64,000 bases of DNA from Pseudogymnoascus destructans (GCF_001641265.1 NW_020167541.1:372001-436000), one strand, 5' to 3'. Numbered from the stretch's first letter, positions 1 to 12,844 are shown. A program made the numbers and translations. Notes: generated by a model not told the origin, from the letters alone.

Positions 1-2053
1 ACAAACGTCCTACGAAACATCCTGCCCCCATTATTTTGGGCGCTTATTTACAGACCCTTCTGCTAATATATGGTATTGTGTCTCTGTGTCGCGATTTACA
101 TTTCTTATATTCATAGAAGGTCTTTACAGTCTCTCTATCTGGGTCAGTTTTATGCGTACTATTATTCAATTTGCTACTCTAGTTATGCTCATACAGTCCA
201 AGTGTTTCTTCTCGCGGTCAAGTGTGCGGAGTAATGTGTGCGTCTTCTCTTTGTGCAGGTCGGCTTCACGCCCAGAGAGAATTTTGGCGATGACTCAGCT
301 GTGCTCTTCTGGAGCGTGCACAGCGTTTCAGAGGCAGCATGAGGACGATGGCGAAAGCTGAAAGACAAGCTTTGTGGCCAACTGCATGGTCACCAACATA
401 CAGGCGAGACTGGCCAACCATCAGTACTCCCCAACGGAGATTCTAAGTTCGCTTCCATGCTGATCAATGTGGTCTGATAGATCAACTCTTGCAGCATTAG
501 CAGCCTATGGTTTATCAAACGTATGTGGCGTTCATCGGTAACCGGCTTGGCCGATGAAGGCGCATGTGGCTTATGAGACAGTTGCAGCTGTCGATGCCAT
601 ACCTGATAATACTGACCTAGCTGACGACACCAAGCCCAGCTGCTACCTACAATGGAGGTACTGTACATTCAAACCTAAGGAAAACCCATCTCGGTGTCAG
701 ATGCGAAGAGGTCTACCATTCACCTATGCGTCCGAACTCTCCCTGCGCTGTACAGGAAGGGAAAAGGTAGCGGATTTGTGACTCGGAGACAGCTTGGACG
801 CCCAATACTTGGGGAACCAGATATGGTCAAAGCGACCGAGACACATGAGAAGAACACCGTTTTTTTCTCCTTCTGGAATATATCCCGAGGAGTGATACCA
901 CAGGTGGCAGATGGCATATATTTGTACTGTACGACCTGGGGCCGTATATCTCGCCAATGCACGTCCAGGGATCTTGTTGACCCGAAAACCGAAATGCACT
1001 TTCCACGTTCCCAGGTGCCGGGACTGGATGGGGTATGGGATTTAGGAGATGGGATGTTAGGTTTCACAAGCATCTCAAGTATCCCCAGGTGAGAAGCATG
1101 GTTCACTATCTTATGGTGGCGTTCTACGTTCTACGGCACAGTACAGGGTACCTTTGTCCGAACTGCAAACTCACGCAACCACCAAGGTGTCGTCCAGGAG
1201 GTTCCCAAGACCCTTCTCGGACATTTTCCACAAATTCTTTCCATCTTACTTGCGCTTTACCGCCCAAGGAAGCCAAAATACTTAGTGTTGTACCACCCCG
1301 GGTGACCACGCTCACCCTGGCTGTCAAGGCTTGGCCGAAGTGAATCTAGGTTCTAGGTTATGTAAGTTAGCCCAACTATGGGTCCCAGCGGTCCTGAAGA
1401 ATATTCGGGGGAAGGTTGTAACGGTTTAGTATCGGCTCATACTGATTTAGCTGCCCGTTCCCAGGATGATTCCTATGCACTACCAACCACTACGGATTAC
1501 CGCAACTGGCTTGGGCGAAATATCAATAGGTAGAAAGTCAGAAACAGCCTCGATTTAACACTATGTTGCGTTGAATTGCTCCCAAATCCTTTCGCCTTGC
1601 TCACGCCGCTATGTGAAGGCCCAATAGATAGCCAAGGAACTATGGCCCGTTCCTGACAGAGAGCCTGACAAGCTGAACCAAGCCATACCGTGTCACTAAG
1701 CCACTTCAATCATACGCTCAGTCTCAGCATATACCCTCTGTGTGAAAACGTTTAGGCAGTGTAATCCCAGGCAGATCTTCTGCGAGCGGTAGGCCAGTTC
1801 TCGAATGCGCGAATACATAGTATGTTTGGGTTTCAATTTAACCACATCAGCTGGCTAGGCATTTTACTTTCAATGTCCACAATCGGCATAGCAGCGCAGC
1901 ATCCACGGCTAGCTTGGTCTTATCTAATTTACACAATGCCAGCAATATTAATATGAGCGCGGTATCAAACTTTGGTTATATCTTCTCTCATTGTCACAAT
2001 ATTCTTCTCATCAACGTTCAGGTTTTCAAGCGTTACCAACGTTTGATTACAAC
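1..2053. other. No credible gene
   Basis: Only short overlapping reading frames on both strands, the longest about 130 codons, with no recognisable domain, no convincing splice structure and no consistent codon preference. A diverged repeat relic cannot be excluded by eye. Confidence 0.5.
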
Positions 2054-2728
2054 ATGTCGCCCAATATGAACGAGTCTCCGGAGGCTCACCAGGAAAGGGG
2101 CGAGGAGTTAGTATTCCTTTGTTATTCCCTCGATAATTTTAGGGCAAGCTGTTGACATGCGCTTGCCAGGAATGGCGCAAGGCATCCGCAGAAATCCAAC
2201 GGCGTAGGGCTGAACTCGCCTCCCACGCAAAATGGGGGACAAACCTCCCTTCTTGCCAGAGATGCCACGAACTCATTAGCTGTCATTGGAGACTTAGAGG
2301 ACACGGATGTTGTTCTGATCCTGACTCCTTCGGTGCCTCAAGTTAGTGGGGACCCAGATGATACTTCTGACCCCTTTGAGTGTTTTGGTCGGGCTCTCGA
2401 GTCGCGCCATCATCGAATTCGGCACCGATCTTACCAAAACAGCAGTGGAATCACAGGCATTCATCGCCAGTTCATCATACAGTCGAACGTGATTATTCTC
2501 GTGTTAGCCGATGGTGAGGCTGCGGGCCAAATGCCACAGATCAACGTCGAGCATGCGCATATTACGGTGGCTACAGCTGGAGAAGACACGAGGGTAATTA
2601 TTGTGGTAGCTGATTCGTCGTCGGAGTCATGGCAGCGCCTCGACGATTTCCCAACTGTCATTCAAGCAGCAGATTATTCACCCGCCAGCCTTGAAAGGAC
2701 GGTGTCGGTCATATTCAGGGAATTTTGA
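2054..2728 (+). CDS. Small conserved-looking hypothetical protein (2 exons)
   Basis: Proposed model joins 2054-2110 and 2192-2728 (intron 2111-2191, GT-AG), giving about 197 residues. The first exon opens MSPNMNESPEAHQE. A polar linker follows, then a block around DTDVVLILTPSVPQ, a DPFECFGRALESRHHRIRH stretch, an SGITGIHRQFI motif and a hydrophobic strand VIILVLADG. This is the look of a compact alpha/beta domain. I recall similar short uncharacterised proteins in filamentous ascomycetes but cannot name the family. An alternative acceptor at 2169/2170 would break the frame with this donor, so 2191 was chosen. The stop lies inside a 62-bp tandem duplication, so the C-terminus may have been altered. 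No function is assigned. Confidence 0.45.
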
Positions 2729-2830
2729 GGATGCCCCCCCTCCTAGCCAAGAAATCTGCCCTGCGTTCGGTCGTATTCGGGGAATCATGAAAGCAGCCCC
2801 CCTGTTTGTCGAAGAATTTGCTGTGCCTCT
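2707..2830. repeat. Degenerate 62-bp tandem duplication
   Basis: The block starting GGTCATATTCAGGGAA at 2707 recurs 62 bp later as GGTCGTATTCGGGGAA at 2769. Matching downstream pieces follow (a run of C, then AAGAAATCTGCCCTG versus GAAGAATTTGCTGTG). The first copy includes the stop codon of the upstream gene. Confidence 0.6.
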
Positions 2831-3992
2831 CACGATCCCTGCTGCACTATTTTGAAAATTTCCTTCCGCCGTTAAGACGTTTCCTGGGGTTTATATACTC
2901 CCCGAACAATGATCGAGAAAACTACCAATGGTTCAATGTGCCAGAGGCCGGCTGATTTCCAGCTGCCGGAGCCCACGAATCCCGTGGAGCAAGACGAGGA
3001 GTTCCCGATCCTGCCTAAACTACAATACGGCAAAGAAACAGAAGGGAGTGGTATTGTTAAAACATCAATTTGGATCGATTGCTGGTATGTGAGACCGGCG
3101 ATTCTTCGCGGATAGAATTGCAAGCTTGATATGAATAGAGCATAAAATGACTGGAGTATTAAGGGAATATAAAATTTGCGTAAGGGAATTTAGGGGTTAG
3201 TCTACTACTATAGAAGGCAGTATTTATTGTGATGATGACGATGATATTTATTTACGTCCAGCGGGCCGCGGGAGTAACCCGCGGCCCCAAGACCTCCCGA
3301 ACGGTATGGGGACGTGCTAAGCTATGGGTTTATGTACAGAGTATGACCCTAGGAGAGCAGTTCTTGCGTGTTTGCGTGGCTGTAAGGCCCGTTGACTGAG
3401 CGCCTTCCCCGGCAGTTAGGATGGTGTCAGGTTTGCTAGTAGAGGGTGGTGCCTCGGAGGTTCTCCCCAAAGGGGTTGTATGCGGGACCAGTTGGTCTGA
3501 TTTGATTCGAAAGCGAGTCAATTTGTTCATGAACTTCGCTGTTCGCTGTTCGCTGTTCGCTGTTCTACAGTAAATACTGCCAAGGCCACAGGGCACACTA
3601 CACACCACACTCGCGCAGTGGCTCATAAGTTACATATGGTGAGGTGAGTTATATGGAGAATTGATCTCTGACCTCCTCAATTGTATGACGTGGCAAGTGC
3701 CATGAGTTTTTTTTATCCCTCATTCCCCCCACGAAAAAAGGGCGTTGGCTATATCTTGTAAATTTCATTTACCCGACCTATTCTTGTAGCGAGGTGGGGA
3801 GGAGGATGGACGCTGGAGATGTGTTGCATCATTGCGTTGCCCCGCATCCCACATCCCACCAAAGAAACCCCCCCGATCCCGGACAGCCCCGCCAACATTT
3901 CTTGGTGCAAATCCTCCATACACCGACTATGACTACGTAGTGCTCTATCAACCACAATTATTGAAATATCACAAATTGAAGATATTGTCATC
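2831..3992. other. Intergenic region upstream of LYS9
   Basis: No gene is supported. It contains the MITE-like element at 3216-3581 and an A/T-rich tail leading to the LYS9 start. A pyrimidine-rich stretch with C runs at about 3860-3890 could be part of the LYS9 promoter; no defined factor site is claimed. Confidence 0.45.
3216..3581. mobile_element. MITE-like element candidate with 15-bp inverted ends
   Basis: The left end reads GGCAGTATTTATTGT (3216-3230) and the right end is its inverted match ACAGTAAATACTGCC (3567-3581), differing at one position. The 366-bp interior has no transposase. It includes a GC-rich hairpin (GGGCCGCGGG at 3263-3272 pairing with CCCGCGGCCC at 3278-3287) and about four units of a 7-bp repeat TCGCTGT at 3536-3565. 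A clear target duplication beyond two bases is not visible. It could instead be an LTR fragment. Confidence 0.4.
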
Positions 3993-5446
3993 ATGTCTTC
4001 TTTCACTGATAAGTAAGATGTCTCATATTCTCTGGTAATTACCATGGATAGCTGATGCTTACTTTATAGGAAGGTTCTTATGCTCGGAGCTGGGTTTGTG
4101 ACTCAACCGACGCTGGATGTCCTCAGCGACGCTGGAATCCAGGTCTCTGTTGGTATGGATACCTTCGAGCTTCATTGTTGGGCCATTACTTACATCCCCT
4201 AGCTTGCCGTACTCTCGAAAGCGCCAAGAAGCTCGCCGAAGGAGTCAAGAACGCCCAGGCCGTCTCCGTTGACGTCAACGACGCAGCTGCCCTCGATGCC
4301 GCTGTAGCCAAGCACGACCTTGTCATTTCCCTCATCCCATACACTTTCCACGCAAAGGTCATCGAGTCTGCGATCCGCAACAAGAAGCATGTCGTCACAA
4401 CCAGCTATGTCTCCCCAGCCATGCTGGAGCTCGACCAGGCTGCCAAGGATGCCGGAATCACAGTTATGAACGAGATTGGTCTTGACCCCGGAATCGATCA
4501 CTTGTACGCCGTCAAGACTATTGAGGAGGTTCACGCCGAGGGTGGAAAGATCCTTTCTTTCCTGTCATACTGCGGTGGTCTTCCATCCCCAGAGAACTCC
4601 GACAACCCGCTCGGATACAAGTTCTCCTGGTCGTCCCGTGGTGTCCTCCTTGCTCTTCGCAACGCTGCCAAATACTACAAGGATGGCAAGATTGTTGAGA
4701 TCGAGGGCAAGGAGCTGATGGCTGCTGCCAAGCCATACTTCATCTACCCTGGTTACGCCTTCGTTGCGTACCCCAACCGCGATTCCACCCCATACAAGGA
4801 GCGCTACAACATTCCCGAGTGCCAGACCATCATCCGCGGCACTCTCCGTTACCAGGGCTTCCCCGCCTTCATCAAGGTCCTCGTCGACATGGGCTTCCTC
4901 TCCGACGAGCCCGCCTCCTACCTTACCACCCCCATCGCGTGGAAGGATGCTACCGCCCAGATCCTCGCCGCCAAGTCCGGCAGCGATGCTGACCTCACGG
5001 CAGCTATCAAGACCAAGGCCAGCTTCTCCAGCGAGGAGGAAGAGGCTCGTCTTATCTCCGGCCTGAAGTGGATCGGACTCTTCTCCGACGAGGCCACCAT
5101 CCCCCGCGGCAACCCGCTCGACACCCTCTGCGCCACTCTCGAGAAGAAGATGCAGTTTGAGGCCGGCGAGCGTGACTTCGTCATGCTCCAGCACAAGTTC
5201 GAGATTGAGCACAAGGACGGCCGCAAGGAGACGAGGACGTCGACGCTCTGCGAGTACGGTGACCCTAAGGGCTACAGCGCCATGGCCAAGACCGTTGGTA
5301 TTCCCTGCGGTGTGGCTGTTAAGCAGGTGCTTGATGGTACTATCAGCGAGAAGGGTGTGTTGGCGCCGATGTACGGCAAGCTCAACAACCCGCTCATGAA
5401 GGAGCTCGAGAAGTACGGCATCACCATGGTCGAGAAGACCATCTAA
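3993..5446 (+). CDS. LYS9: Saccharopine dehydrogenase (NADP+, L-glutamate-forming), LYS9
   Basis: This cytosolic enzyme of the fungal alpha-aminoadipate lysine pathway condenses aminoadipate semialdehyde with glutamate to saccharopine. Exons 3993-4012, 4070-4152 and 4203-5446 are joined by introns of 57 and 50 nt (GTAAGA...TATAG, GTATGG...CCTAG) and encode 448 residues, normal for the family. The first exon gives only MSSFTDK. The splice then creates the Rossmann glycine motif LGAGFVTQP (about residues 11-19) and the second splice the conserved ACRTLESAKKL segment. The conserved NEIGLDPGIDHL motif, the SYCGGLPSPE loop and the C-terminal substrate domain are all present. The coding strand is strongly C-biased at third positions from about 4750, which suggests high expression. 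Family assignment is secure; it is not fused to other lysine enzymes. Confidence 0.95.
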
Positions 5447-5609
5447 GATACCATTTAGAGGACTAGGAACTGGGGTAAAATGAGCTCTTAAATAGCTCTA
5501 GGTTAAATAAAATGCCATTGATATATTCCGCGGTTGGTGCTCTCATGTCTCACATACCCATGCAGCAAAATATTATAGGGTCTCATCAGGTACGGTATAC
5601 TTTATGTCA

Positions 5610-6188
5610 TTACCATGGTATAAACAGAGTCCTCCCTATGGCTCGCAAAGCCCACACAATGTCCACTCTCGACCCTCTCGTCCAAAGCCTCGCATATTCC
5701 CCGCCTCCGATTGCGGAACAGCCTCCATCCGATGTTGAGGTTTCTACTGATATCAGCTCCAACCACACCAGGGAACCCGCCAAGGGTACAGATAGACAAA
5801 CCGGCTGAATGTGATGAGGCCGCGCCCACGCCATCCCCATATGCAACCCCTGCGCCTGGGCGTGCCCCGATGACACAGGAGGCGAATACTGGAGTGGTGT
5901 TGCAGCGCCTGAGGACCCGGATCCAGAGCTAGAACCAGAACTATGTGAAGACCCTGGTAATGGCCGACGGTGAGATCCTGATCCTCTGGCGCTACGAGCT
6001 GGGGGGGTGTCACGGTATGGGATCACGTCGGTGATCTCGCCGGCGACATTTATGGGATGGACGGTTTGGGTAGCGCTGGGATGGGGACCACCCATTCCGT
6101 TGTGGAGTGCTAAGGCTTGGGAGGTATATGACGGCGAGGAGCGTGACGTCGAAGATTTGCTAGGTATTGAATCGTCTGATTTGACCAT
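5610..6188 (-). CDS. Hypothetical low-complexity protein
   Basis: An open frame begins MVKSDDSIPSKSSTSRSSP at 6188 and runs about 192 codons. The first half is rich in Ser, Pro and Gly, with a recognisable-looking segment HPINVAGEITDVIPYRDTPP and a Ser/Gly tract. The second half has less protein-like composition, so an intron or an earlier end is possible. An in-frame ATG lies further upstream (6317), but the residues before 6188 look untranslated. No domain is recognised and no function is proposed. It is divergent from TRS120 across about 690 bp and convergent with LYS9. Confidence 0.4.
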   Translation of the reverse strand: MVKSDDSIPSKSSTSRSSPSYTSQALALHNGMGGPHPSATQTVHPINVAGEITDVIPYRDTPPARSARGSGSHRRPLPGSSHSSGSSSGSGSSGAATPLQYSPPVSSGHAQAQGLHMGMAWARPHHIQPVCLSVPLAGSLVWLELISVETSTSDGGCSAIGGGEYARLWTRGSRVDIVWALRAIGRTLFIPW

Positions 6189-6876
6189 TTTGGTTGTTTC
6201 TGTGTTGGTATGGATAGGAGGAATAGAGAGAGCAACGAGCTTGTTTTGGAATTGAATGAAGTAGATGAGATTGGGAGATAATATGAGAGCATAGGTTACC
6301 TTGCATGCTATCCACATCTTACCTCACCTGGACCCTAACGAGGTGGTTTACGTAGGTTCATTGTCTCGCGACCACAGAAATGGGATTGAGGGGTTCAGAT
6401 AGTCATACGAGATGCCTACATCAACGGAGAGAGCCTAGCTTTCAAGTACAGATAAAGCTCAAGAGTTTCGAGTAGCAGCAAATTATTTTGATTGATTTAT
6501 TATTCCGAAAAGATTGTCTAAAGAGCCCCAGGCTAGCAGATCCCAAGAAGTGCTGGCTGGCCCAAAATATAGCATTTTGATAAAGTTGAACCCTGGAGTG
6601 TTGAAGAAAGCTGTTCATCTGATGGGGAATGCCTAAATGTGTCTAGCGGCGGGAAGGGGCTTGGCTGTGCTTTGGTTGCACACTGTGGGGATATCCGCGA
6701 TAGGAGTGGCAGGATCGCAACTGTCAAGAGCTCCCTATCATAGCTCTGAACCTACGAACCAGATTTCTTGTATGAATCTTATGATTCGATTCGTTATAGT
6801 TTCGCGATACATATAGAATAACCAGCATCCATCTTCCACCCAATTCCGCTGTGCAACCGCACCTCCAAATGACAGT
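6189..6876. promoter_or_regulatory. Divergent intergenic region upstream of TRS120
   Basis: About 690 bp between the start of the minus-strand hypothetical gene and the TRS120 start. No gene, RNA or repeat is seen in it. It is inferred to carry both promoters; no specific element was identified. Confidence 0.35.
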
Positions 6877-9800
6877 ATGGTGTTTGACCCTCTGTCGCCC
6901 ATCGCGCCAGCGAGGGTCAAGGCGTTGATACTGCCTCTTGGACAGGTGAAAAGAGCACACTTTGAGACATTTATTCAGCGATTATACCCTGAGAATGTCG
7001 TTCGACTGGGGGACATTAGTCCCGATCAACGACCTGATAGAAGTAAGCCTCACGACGATTGAGATCACCCTTGACCAACTGCTGACGATCATAGACATGT
7101 TCTCCCCACTGGCCTTTCCAGTTGGCATGATAGTTTATGACCTTACGACCTCACTTCCACCTACTTCGCACCTCGCCTTAGCCCCCTTCGAATTATACCG
7201 CGCCCCGCTTGTCATTCTTGCGATTGCAGATGGCTCCGAACACAATCATGTATCAAATAAAGATAAGGACGGGAACGAAACTAATGGATACGATTACCAG
7301 ACGCATTTACAACATATTCGAGATTTAGACCAAGAGCTGGAGACTATCAGAGACCAGTATCCAAAAGCCTTGGTGCATCAGGCCCTGCTCTTCGACTATC
7401 ACCATCAGAAGGAGTCTACAGCACTGCCTGATGGCTTGATACCTGTGCCTTCTGTCAAGGCGTCTAATATAACGACGATGAAGACAATCATGTGTGATTT
7501 GTCTTCTGTTTTACTGGCTGAGCTGACTACAATGGCCAAGTCATTGCAAGGGATGGCTATGATGGAATCACCAAATGTGGTTCTAGATGGGAGGCAGGGC
7601 CCCGGATACTCGTGGTCTAATGGAGATAGTGGAACTATATCGAGGCGGGCTTCTCAATATAGTATCCCTGATATGGATTCTCGATCAGCGACGCCCGAAG
7701 CTGATAGGAGCCAGGTCCGCATGTCCATGCCTGTACGGTTCGGCTCACAACAGGGGGAGCACTTACGCGCAGCGTCTGTGCCACGCCAAACAACACCCAG
7801 CGCAGGACCCAACACACCAAGTGAAGGCGTCTCAAGTACCATGAGCCCGCCTTTAAGTCGGTCTAATAGTGTCGCGGACAAAATTCAAGAGCAAAGCCGC
7901 GGCCGTATCTCAACGCAAGGTTTTGGATCAGGTAGCCTCAGCGAGAGGTCGAGAAATAAAGGAAAAGGCCGCGTTTCAATAGCAATTGGAGGCCTATACC
8001 TCCAGGCTGGCCGTTGGCAAGATGCTATGAAAGAATTGGTTGGAGGCGCATATATTGCTAAGACCAACAATGATCATCTATGGCATGCCAAAGCCATGGA
8101 AGGACTTGTAGTTGCAATGATTATGCTTGCTTGGATTGGCTTAGACTTTCAGATTCCACAACTCTGCTATGTCGTGCCCGAAAAATCGCCAACCCCAACA
8201 ACACCTGGAACACCTGGAGAGCAGAATTCCCCTGAGACAATCAACCGGTTAGCAGTTCTACAAAATCTCGCTGTACTTCTCCCAGACTTGCTGGACAGAA
8301 TACTCAGCCTGTATGAGCGCGCGTCAAATTTTACTGGCGAGTCGTTACCGCAGCTCCCGTTCTCTGAGTCTGCGATTCGATTTTCGAAGCTCCTATCAGC
8401 CGTGCATCTTGCCGGAGGTAGACTTGACGATGGCTCCTTGCAGCTTTTGGTCTTGGGCACCCCGTTCTTTGCCAAACCTAATACTCGAACCCCACGATTA
8501 AATATTCACCCAGCTCGATCAGTAATTGCTACTACCTTATTTCGGGCATTTCCGTCATCAGCCGCGGCGAAGGGGCTTTCTCTAATCGACCGTACTGTCA
8601 TATTGGCTGGCATTGCGTCTGTTCTCGGGTTTCTTGGTTACGATAGAAAGAAGGCTATGGTGATGCGGGAACTGGTTTCAATCCTTATCCCCGGGCTTGT
8701 GAGTGCTAGAATTGCAGGCGCAGCAGAGATGGGTATACACCCTGCGGCAGGACTGGCTGCACTGAGCCATATTAATGGTAATACGACTGGGGCTGGTGCT
8801 TTGGACCTTGGAGAAGGTGATGTTGAAAGTGGCATGGATGCACTATTAGGCCTCGTGGGAAAAACATACGGTGTAGTAGGCTTCCCGTCCTCGCCAAGAG
8901 GTGATGCCAAAAATGGCGACAAACCATGCGATGACTCGGATGAGGCCGTTGTGGCACGCATAATGGAGAACACAGCAGCACGTCAATTTGGGGGCAAATC
9001 CATGAAGATGAATGTTCTTCGGGCGTGCATTGGCTTTTGTGAAGCTCTCCCTGATTTTCAAGGTGTCCTTAGGTTTAGTGCCGATTTACTGCGGACAGCT
9101 GGGACAGGGATAGCACCAGGGCCTCGTACAGAGAATGCGTCGCCGATGATGTCGAGAGACGAGCAAGTCAGACTGTCTATCAATATTTCGAGGACGTTTG
9201 ATGCCGCTGCTAAAATCGGGCTGCAAAATTTAGAGGCCGAGTATTGGGACGAGTTCCTCGTCCGTGGCGTCGAGCTTGAAGCCCTACCAGCTTCTCGCAC
9301 CCCGAACCCACACCGGAGTTCTGATCTTGGCGGGACGGCAAAAACTGCAGAAGCTGGGGGGAAGAACCCATTTATTTATAATCCATTTTTGAAGAGGCCG
9401 AACACCGAAGCCGTGGAAAGGCTACTGGTCTGTGGCGAGAGCGCCACCTTCAAAGTCACTCTCCAGAACCCGTATGAGTTTGAGATAGTGATTGACAGGA
9501 TCCGTCTTGAAGCTAATGGAGGCGACTTTGAATCAGCAGCGCAAGAAACTGTAGTTGGGCCTTACCGAACGCAGATTCTGAACGTTTCAGGGACGCCTCG
9601 AGCAGCAGGTTCATTTAAGATCACAGGCTGTATGGTCAAACTCAGAGGTTGTAGGGAACGCAGGTTTCCTATATTTTTAGAGCCGTGGTCGCCTCTCTCA
9701 GATATAAAGGTTAAAGCCTTAGGTCTTGCGGTGCAGAGAAAGAGAGGGGAACGCCCAGTATCGGATGCATCTTTATCGAAACGTCCGGCTATCGACCCAC

Positions 9801-11308
9801 GCCTTCCCAAGCCATCATCTTTATCGTTGACGGCAATCGCTCCGCAACCAATGGTTGTGATCACCTCCACCAGCTTCTCCCAAGCAGCTGCCATGGTTCT
9901 TGAAGGCGAACGTCAAACTTTCTCCGTTACACTCAAGAACCTCTCGACAACCACCCCCGTTGACCTACTACTATTTTCTTTCCAAGATTCCACCCAAGGA
10001 CCTCTACAGACAGCCCTTAGCAAACGCGATGCTTCGCCTGCTGAACTGTACGAATATGAGCTTGTACTTTCTCGAAAGGCCGCATTGCGGTACGTAAAGA
10101 GGGAAGGAGAGAGCGATGAAACATACATACCTCCTGGCGCCACAAAGACGGTTGATTTCGAGGTTCTTGGCAAACCAGGCTTGACAAGCGCGGCTGTTCT
10201 AATTGATTACGCGCATCTTGGCCAGCCAGCCAGCAAAGTGAAGGGACCCTTTCATACAAGGCAAGTTAGCATGCCGATAACGGTAACTGTTAACGCAGGA
10301 GTCGAACTCTCTCGGATCGACCTTGAACCATTGGGCCACGACATCCCCAGCAACCTCTGGTCCCTGTGTGGTGAAGCTGCAAAGGGAGATACCGAGGACA
10401 TCGACGCACGGGATTATTGCCTGTTGGTGCTAGATCTTCGCAATGCCTGGCCATCACCTCTCCGCGCCAGGCTTGAAGTGGGCTCAGGCCGCTCCATTGA
10501 AGAAGAAATCCTGCCCGGCAGCACTTCAAGGGTCGTGTTCCCCATAAAACGAATTTTTCTCGACGACCCGCACAAAGCCATCCCAGTCCTTGACCCAGCT
10601 AGACAGCGTCAGTTCGTAGTCAGCTCCGGCCGCATATCTGTCGACTCCGAGAAGGCCAGCCGCGAAGCCTTCTGGTACCGCGAGGAGATCCTCCGTTCAC
10701 TCAGCGGCACCTGGCGCACCACCTCAGGCACAGAACGCAAGGGTGTTATCGAGCTTCGCGGTATGCGCCTCGTGCCGCGCACGATTGATGCCCTCAAGAT
10801 CGAAGACGTGGGCATCAGTTTGCGCGTCAACGGCGGGCCTCCGAGCCGCACACCACAGACAACTGTTGAGGTCGACGATTTTTTGCATCTCGTCGTTACT
10901 ATCACCAACCGCTCCGCTACACCCGTTTACCCCCTACTCCGACTGCAACCTAGTCTATGCAACCACGCGCACGGGCACGCGCTCGATCTCTCCAAGAAGG
11001 TGGTCTGGGATGGGACACTACAGCGCACGCTGCCGGTGCTGGCTGCGCATGGGACGACAGAAGTGCGTGTTACGATGACGGCGCTGTGCAAGGGAGAGTT
11101 TGAGGTCGGGGCATGTGTTGAGGAGACGAGGCTGTGGGGCGTGGAGAAGGAGAGGGGAGATTTTGGGAATAGAGAAAAGGTTGGGAGACAGAGAGCTGGG
11201 ACAGAAGCGATGATGGATGCGTTGCTTGGTGCCAGGGAGAGGAGGGTGTGGTATGCGAGAGAACCGTTAGGATTGCGGGTTGTTGATGCCGAGAGTGATA
11301 AGGAGTAG
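6877..11308 (+). CDS. TRS120: TRAPPII complex subunit Trs120 (TRAPPC9-like)
   Basis: Subunit of the TRAPPII tethering complex, which with other TRAPP proteins activates Ypt31/Rab11-type GTPases at the late Golgi. Exon 6877-7042 encodes MVFDPLSPIAPARVKALILP and the conserved ENVVRLGDISPDQRP. A 52-nt intron (GTAAGC...CATAG) joins it to 7095-11308, recreating the family motif RNMFSPLAFPVGM. The protein has about 1459 residues, in line with other filamentous fungi. The middle (about 180-340) is a Ser/Pro-rich insertion, followed by the helical region with TPR-like hairpins (GGLYLQAGRWQDAMKELVGGA). The C-terminal half carries immunoglobulin-like beta segments such as VCGESATFKVTLQNPYEFEI. The frame is uninterrupted. 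The first exon overlaps an independent ATG at 6962 in another phase, which is not the real start. Confidence 0.93.
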
Positions 11309-11493
11309 TGGTAGTTTATATGTATATGTAGATAGACGAATAGACGATATAAGCTTATTCCCGATGAGAGAGGAAGATTATTGTGAGAGTAGATGAGATT
11401 CTATGGTGTGTCATAAAGTGCGCCAACAATGCTGTTCCGTATCTAACCATCCCCTTCCCGTCTCCATAATCCAAATATCTAAACTTCGAAGCA

Positions 11494-12844
11494 TCAACCC
11501 ATGGGCATGCTTCCAGGCATCGCATACTCCTCACCCCGCGTCATCCTCCTCCTCCTCCGCACCCCACCCATACCTTCCAACTCATCCTCCTCCACCGCAT
11601 CCCTCTCCCATTGCCTCGCCCTCTCCCTCTCAGCCTTCTCCTCCGCCTCCCTCTCCACTTCCCTCCTCGCCTCAGCCATAATCCCCCTCTCCACCTCCTT
11701 CGCCGCCATCTTCGCCTCCTTGCGACTCATACTCGGCCCCGGCGCCGCCTCTGGCGTCTCCTCTCCACCCCTCGTATTCTTCTTCCTAGGCCACAGACTC
11801 GGCAGCGCGATCTCCTGAAAGCGCGGCTCGACGCAGCGCTCGTCGAACCAGTCGTGTAGGCGCTTCTCAACGAGGCTGGCAATCTTAGGGACGTCCTGGA
11901 GGCGCGAGCGCGAGCCGACGAGACTGCGGATCGAGAAGTCGAGGCGGTAGTCGTCGAGGAAGGAGAAGGCCATTGTGGTTGCGGTGTTGTGCGCGGGAGA
12001 GGACGAGGAGGGGATGAAGGACATGGAGAGCGTGCCGGAGAAGCGGACAACGCTCACGGCGAGGGCGACGGGGAGGATGGCGGTGAGGGGCTTGGGGTAG
12101 TTGAGGAGGAGCTTGGTTTCGAGCGCGAGGGTTATGAAGTCGGAGAGGTCGACGTCCATGCGTGCTTGGAGACGTTTGCTCTCGCGGCCGCAGCCGTGGG
12201 GCGCTGAGGTTGCAATGCCATCGTCATCAACGGGGATGACGCGGCAATTGCTGAAGATGGGGAAGTCTTCGCCGAGGCTGAGTTCTGTGACTTTGATCTC
12301 GTCGAGGAAATCCGGCCGAGAAGCTCCGTTCAGGGCGCGGGTCAGCGAGGTCAAAATCGCATCATCGTGCTGTGCGTCAGCGCGAAACTGGGCGATGGTT
12401 TGAGCAATCAAAACATTGAACCAGTCAAGCGACTCGGGTTGGTGCGCGTCGACATTGTAGTATGTTTTTGAGAGAATGGTGCCTATCGTAAGAGGAGGCG
12501 GGTTTCGCAACGCGGAGGAGCGCTTTCGGCTCAGGTTCTGGGTGTGAGAGTGTGAATGAGCAGATGGTGGGCGCAGGGACAGGAGCGATCGTTTATGTGC
12601 AAGTGTGCGGCTGCGGCGCTCGGTGGCACGGAGAGCGGCCGTGAGGTCGGGAGATGGCGGGTCGCCGAAGATGAAGAATTTGATGAACGCGCCGATGAGT
12701 ATTACGATGGAGAGTTGGCCGATGAGAAGGCCCTGGGTGAATGATAATCTGGATAGAGTTAAGCATATGCGTGGCGAGTGTGGGATATGATAGGAGGGGT
12801 GCTTACGAGGACTCATGGTGTATAGGGGCGGTGTTCGTCGACAT
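11494..12844 (-). CDS. MMM1: Mmm1, ER subunit of the ERMES tether
   Basis: ER membrane anchor of the ER-mitochondria encounter structure (Mmm1-Mdm12-Mdm34-Mdm10), which moves phospholipids and keeps mitochondria tubular. Exons 12807-12844 and 11494-12748 flank a 58-nt intron (GTAAGC...ATCCAG) and encode about 430 residues. The splice joins MSTNTAPIHHESS to LSFTQGLLIGQLS, the typical Mmm1 start, followed by one transmembrane segment (about 18-38). The lipid-binding SMP domain lies around residues 110-340, with YNVDAHQPESLDWFNVLIAQ and FSFLDDYRLDFSIRS as recognisable blocks. The tail is a charged, Arg/Glu-rich coiled stretch. Reading straight through the intron from an upstream ATG gives a longer but wrong N-terminus. 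It is divergently paired with CRD1. Confidence 0.93.

Noticed and set aside
4565..5212. 215-codon open frame opposite LYS9
   Set aside because: Same codon-bias shadow effect; Leu/Gly/Glu-rich translation with no domain.
11611..12403. Several plus-strand frames opposite MMM1
   Set aside because: Arg/Leu/Ser-rich shadows of the GC-rich MMM1 exon.
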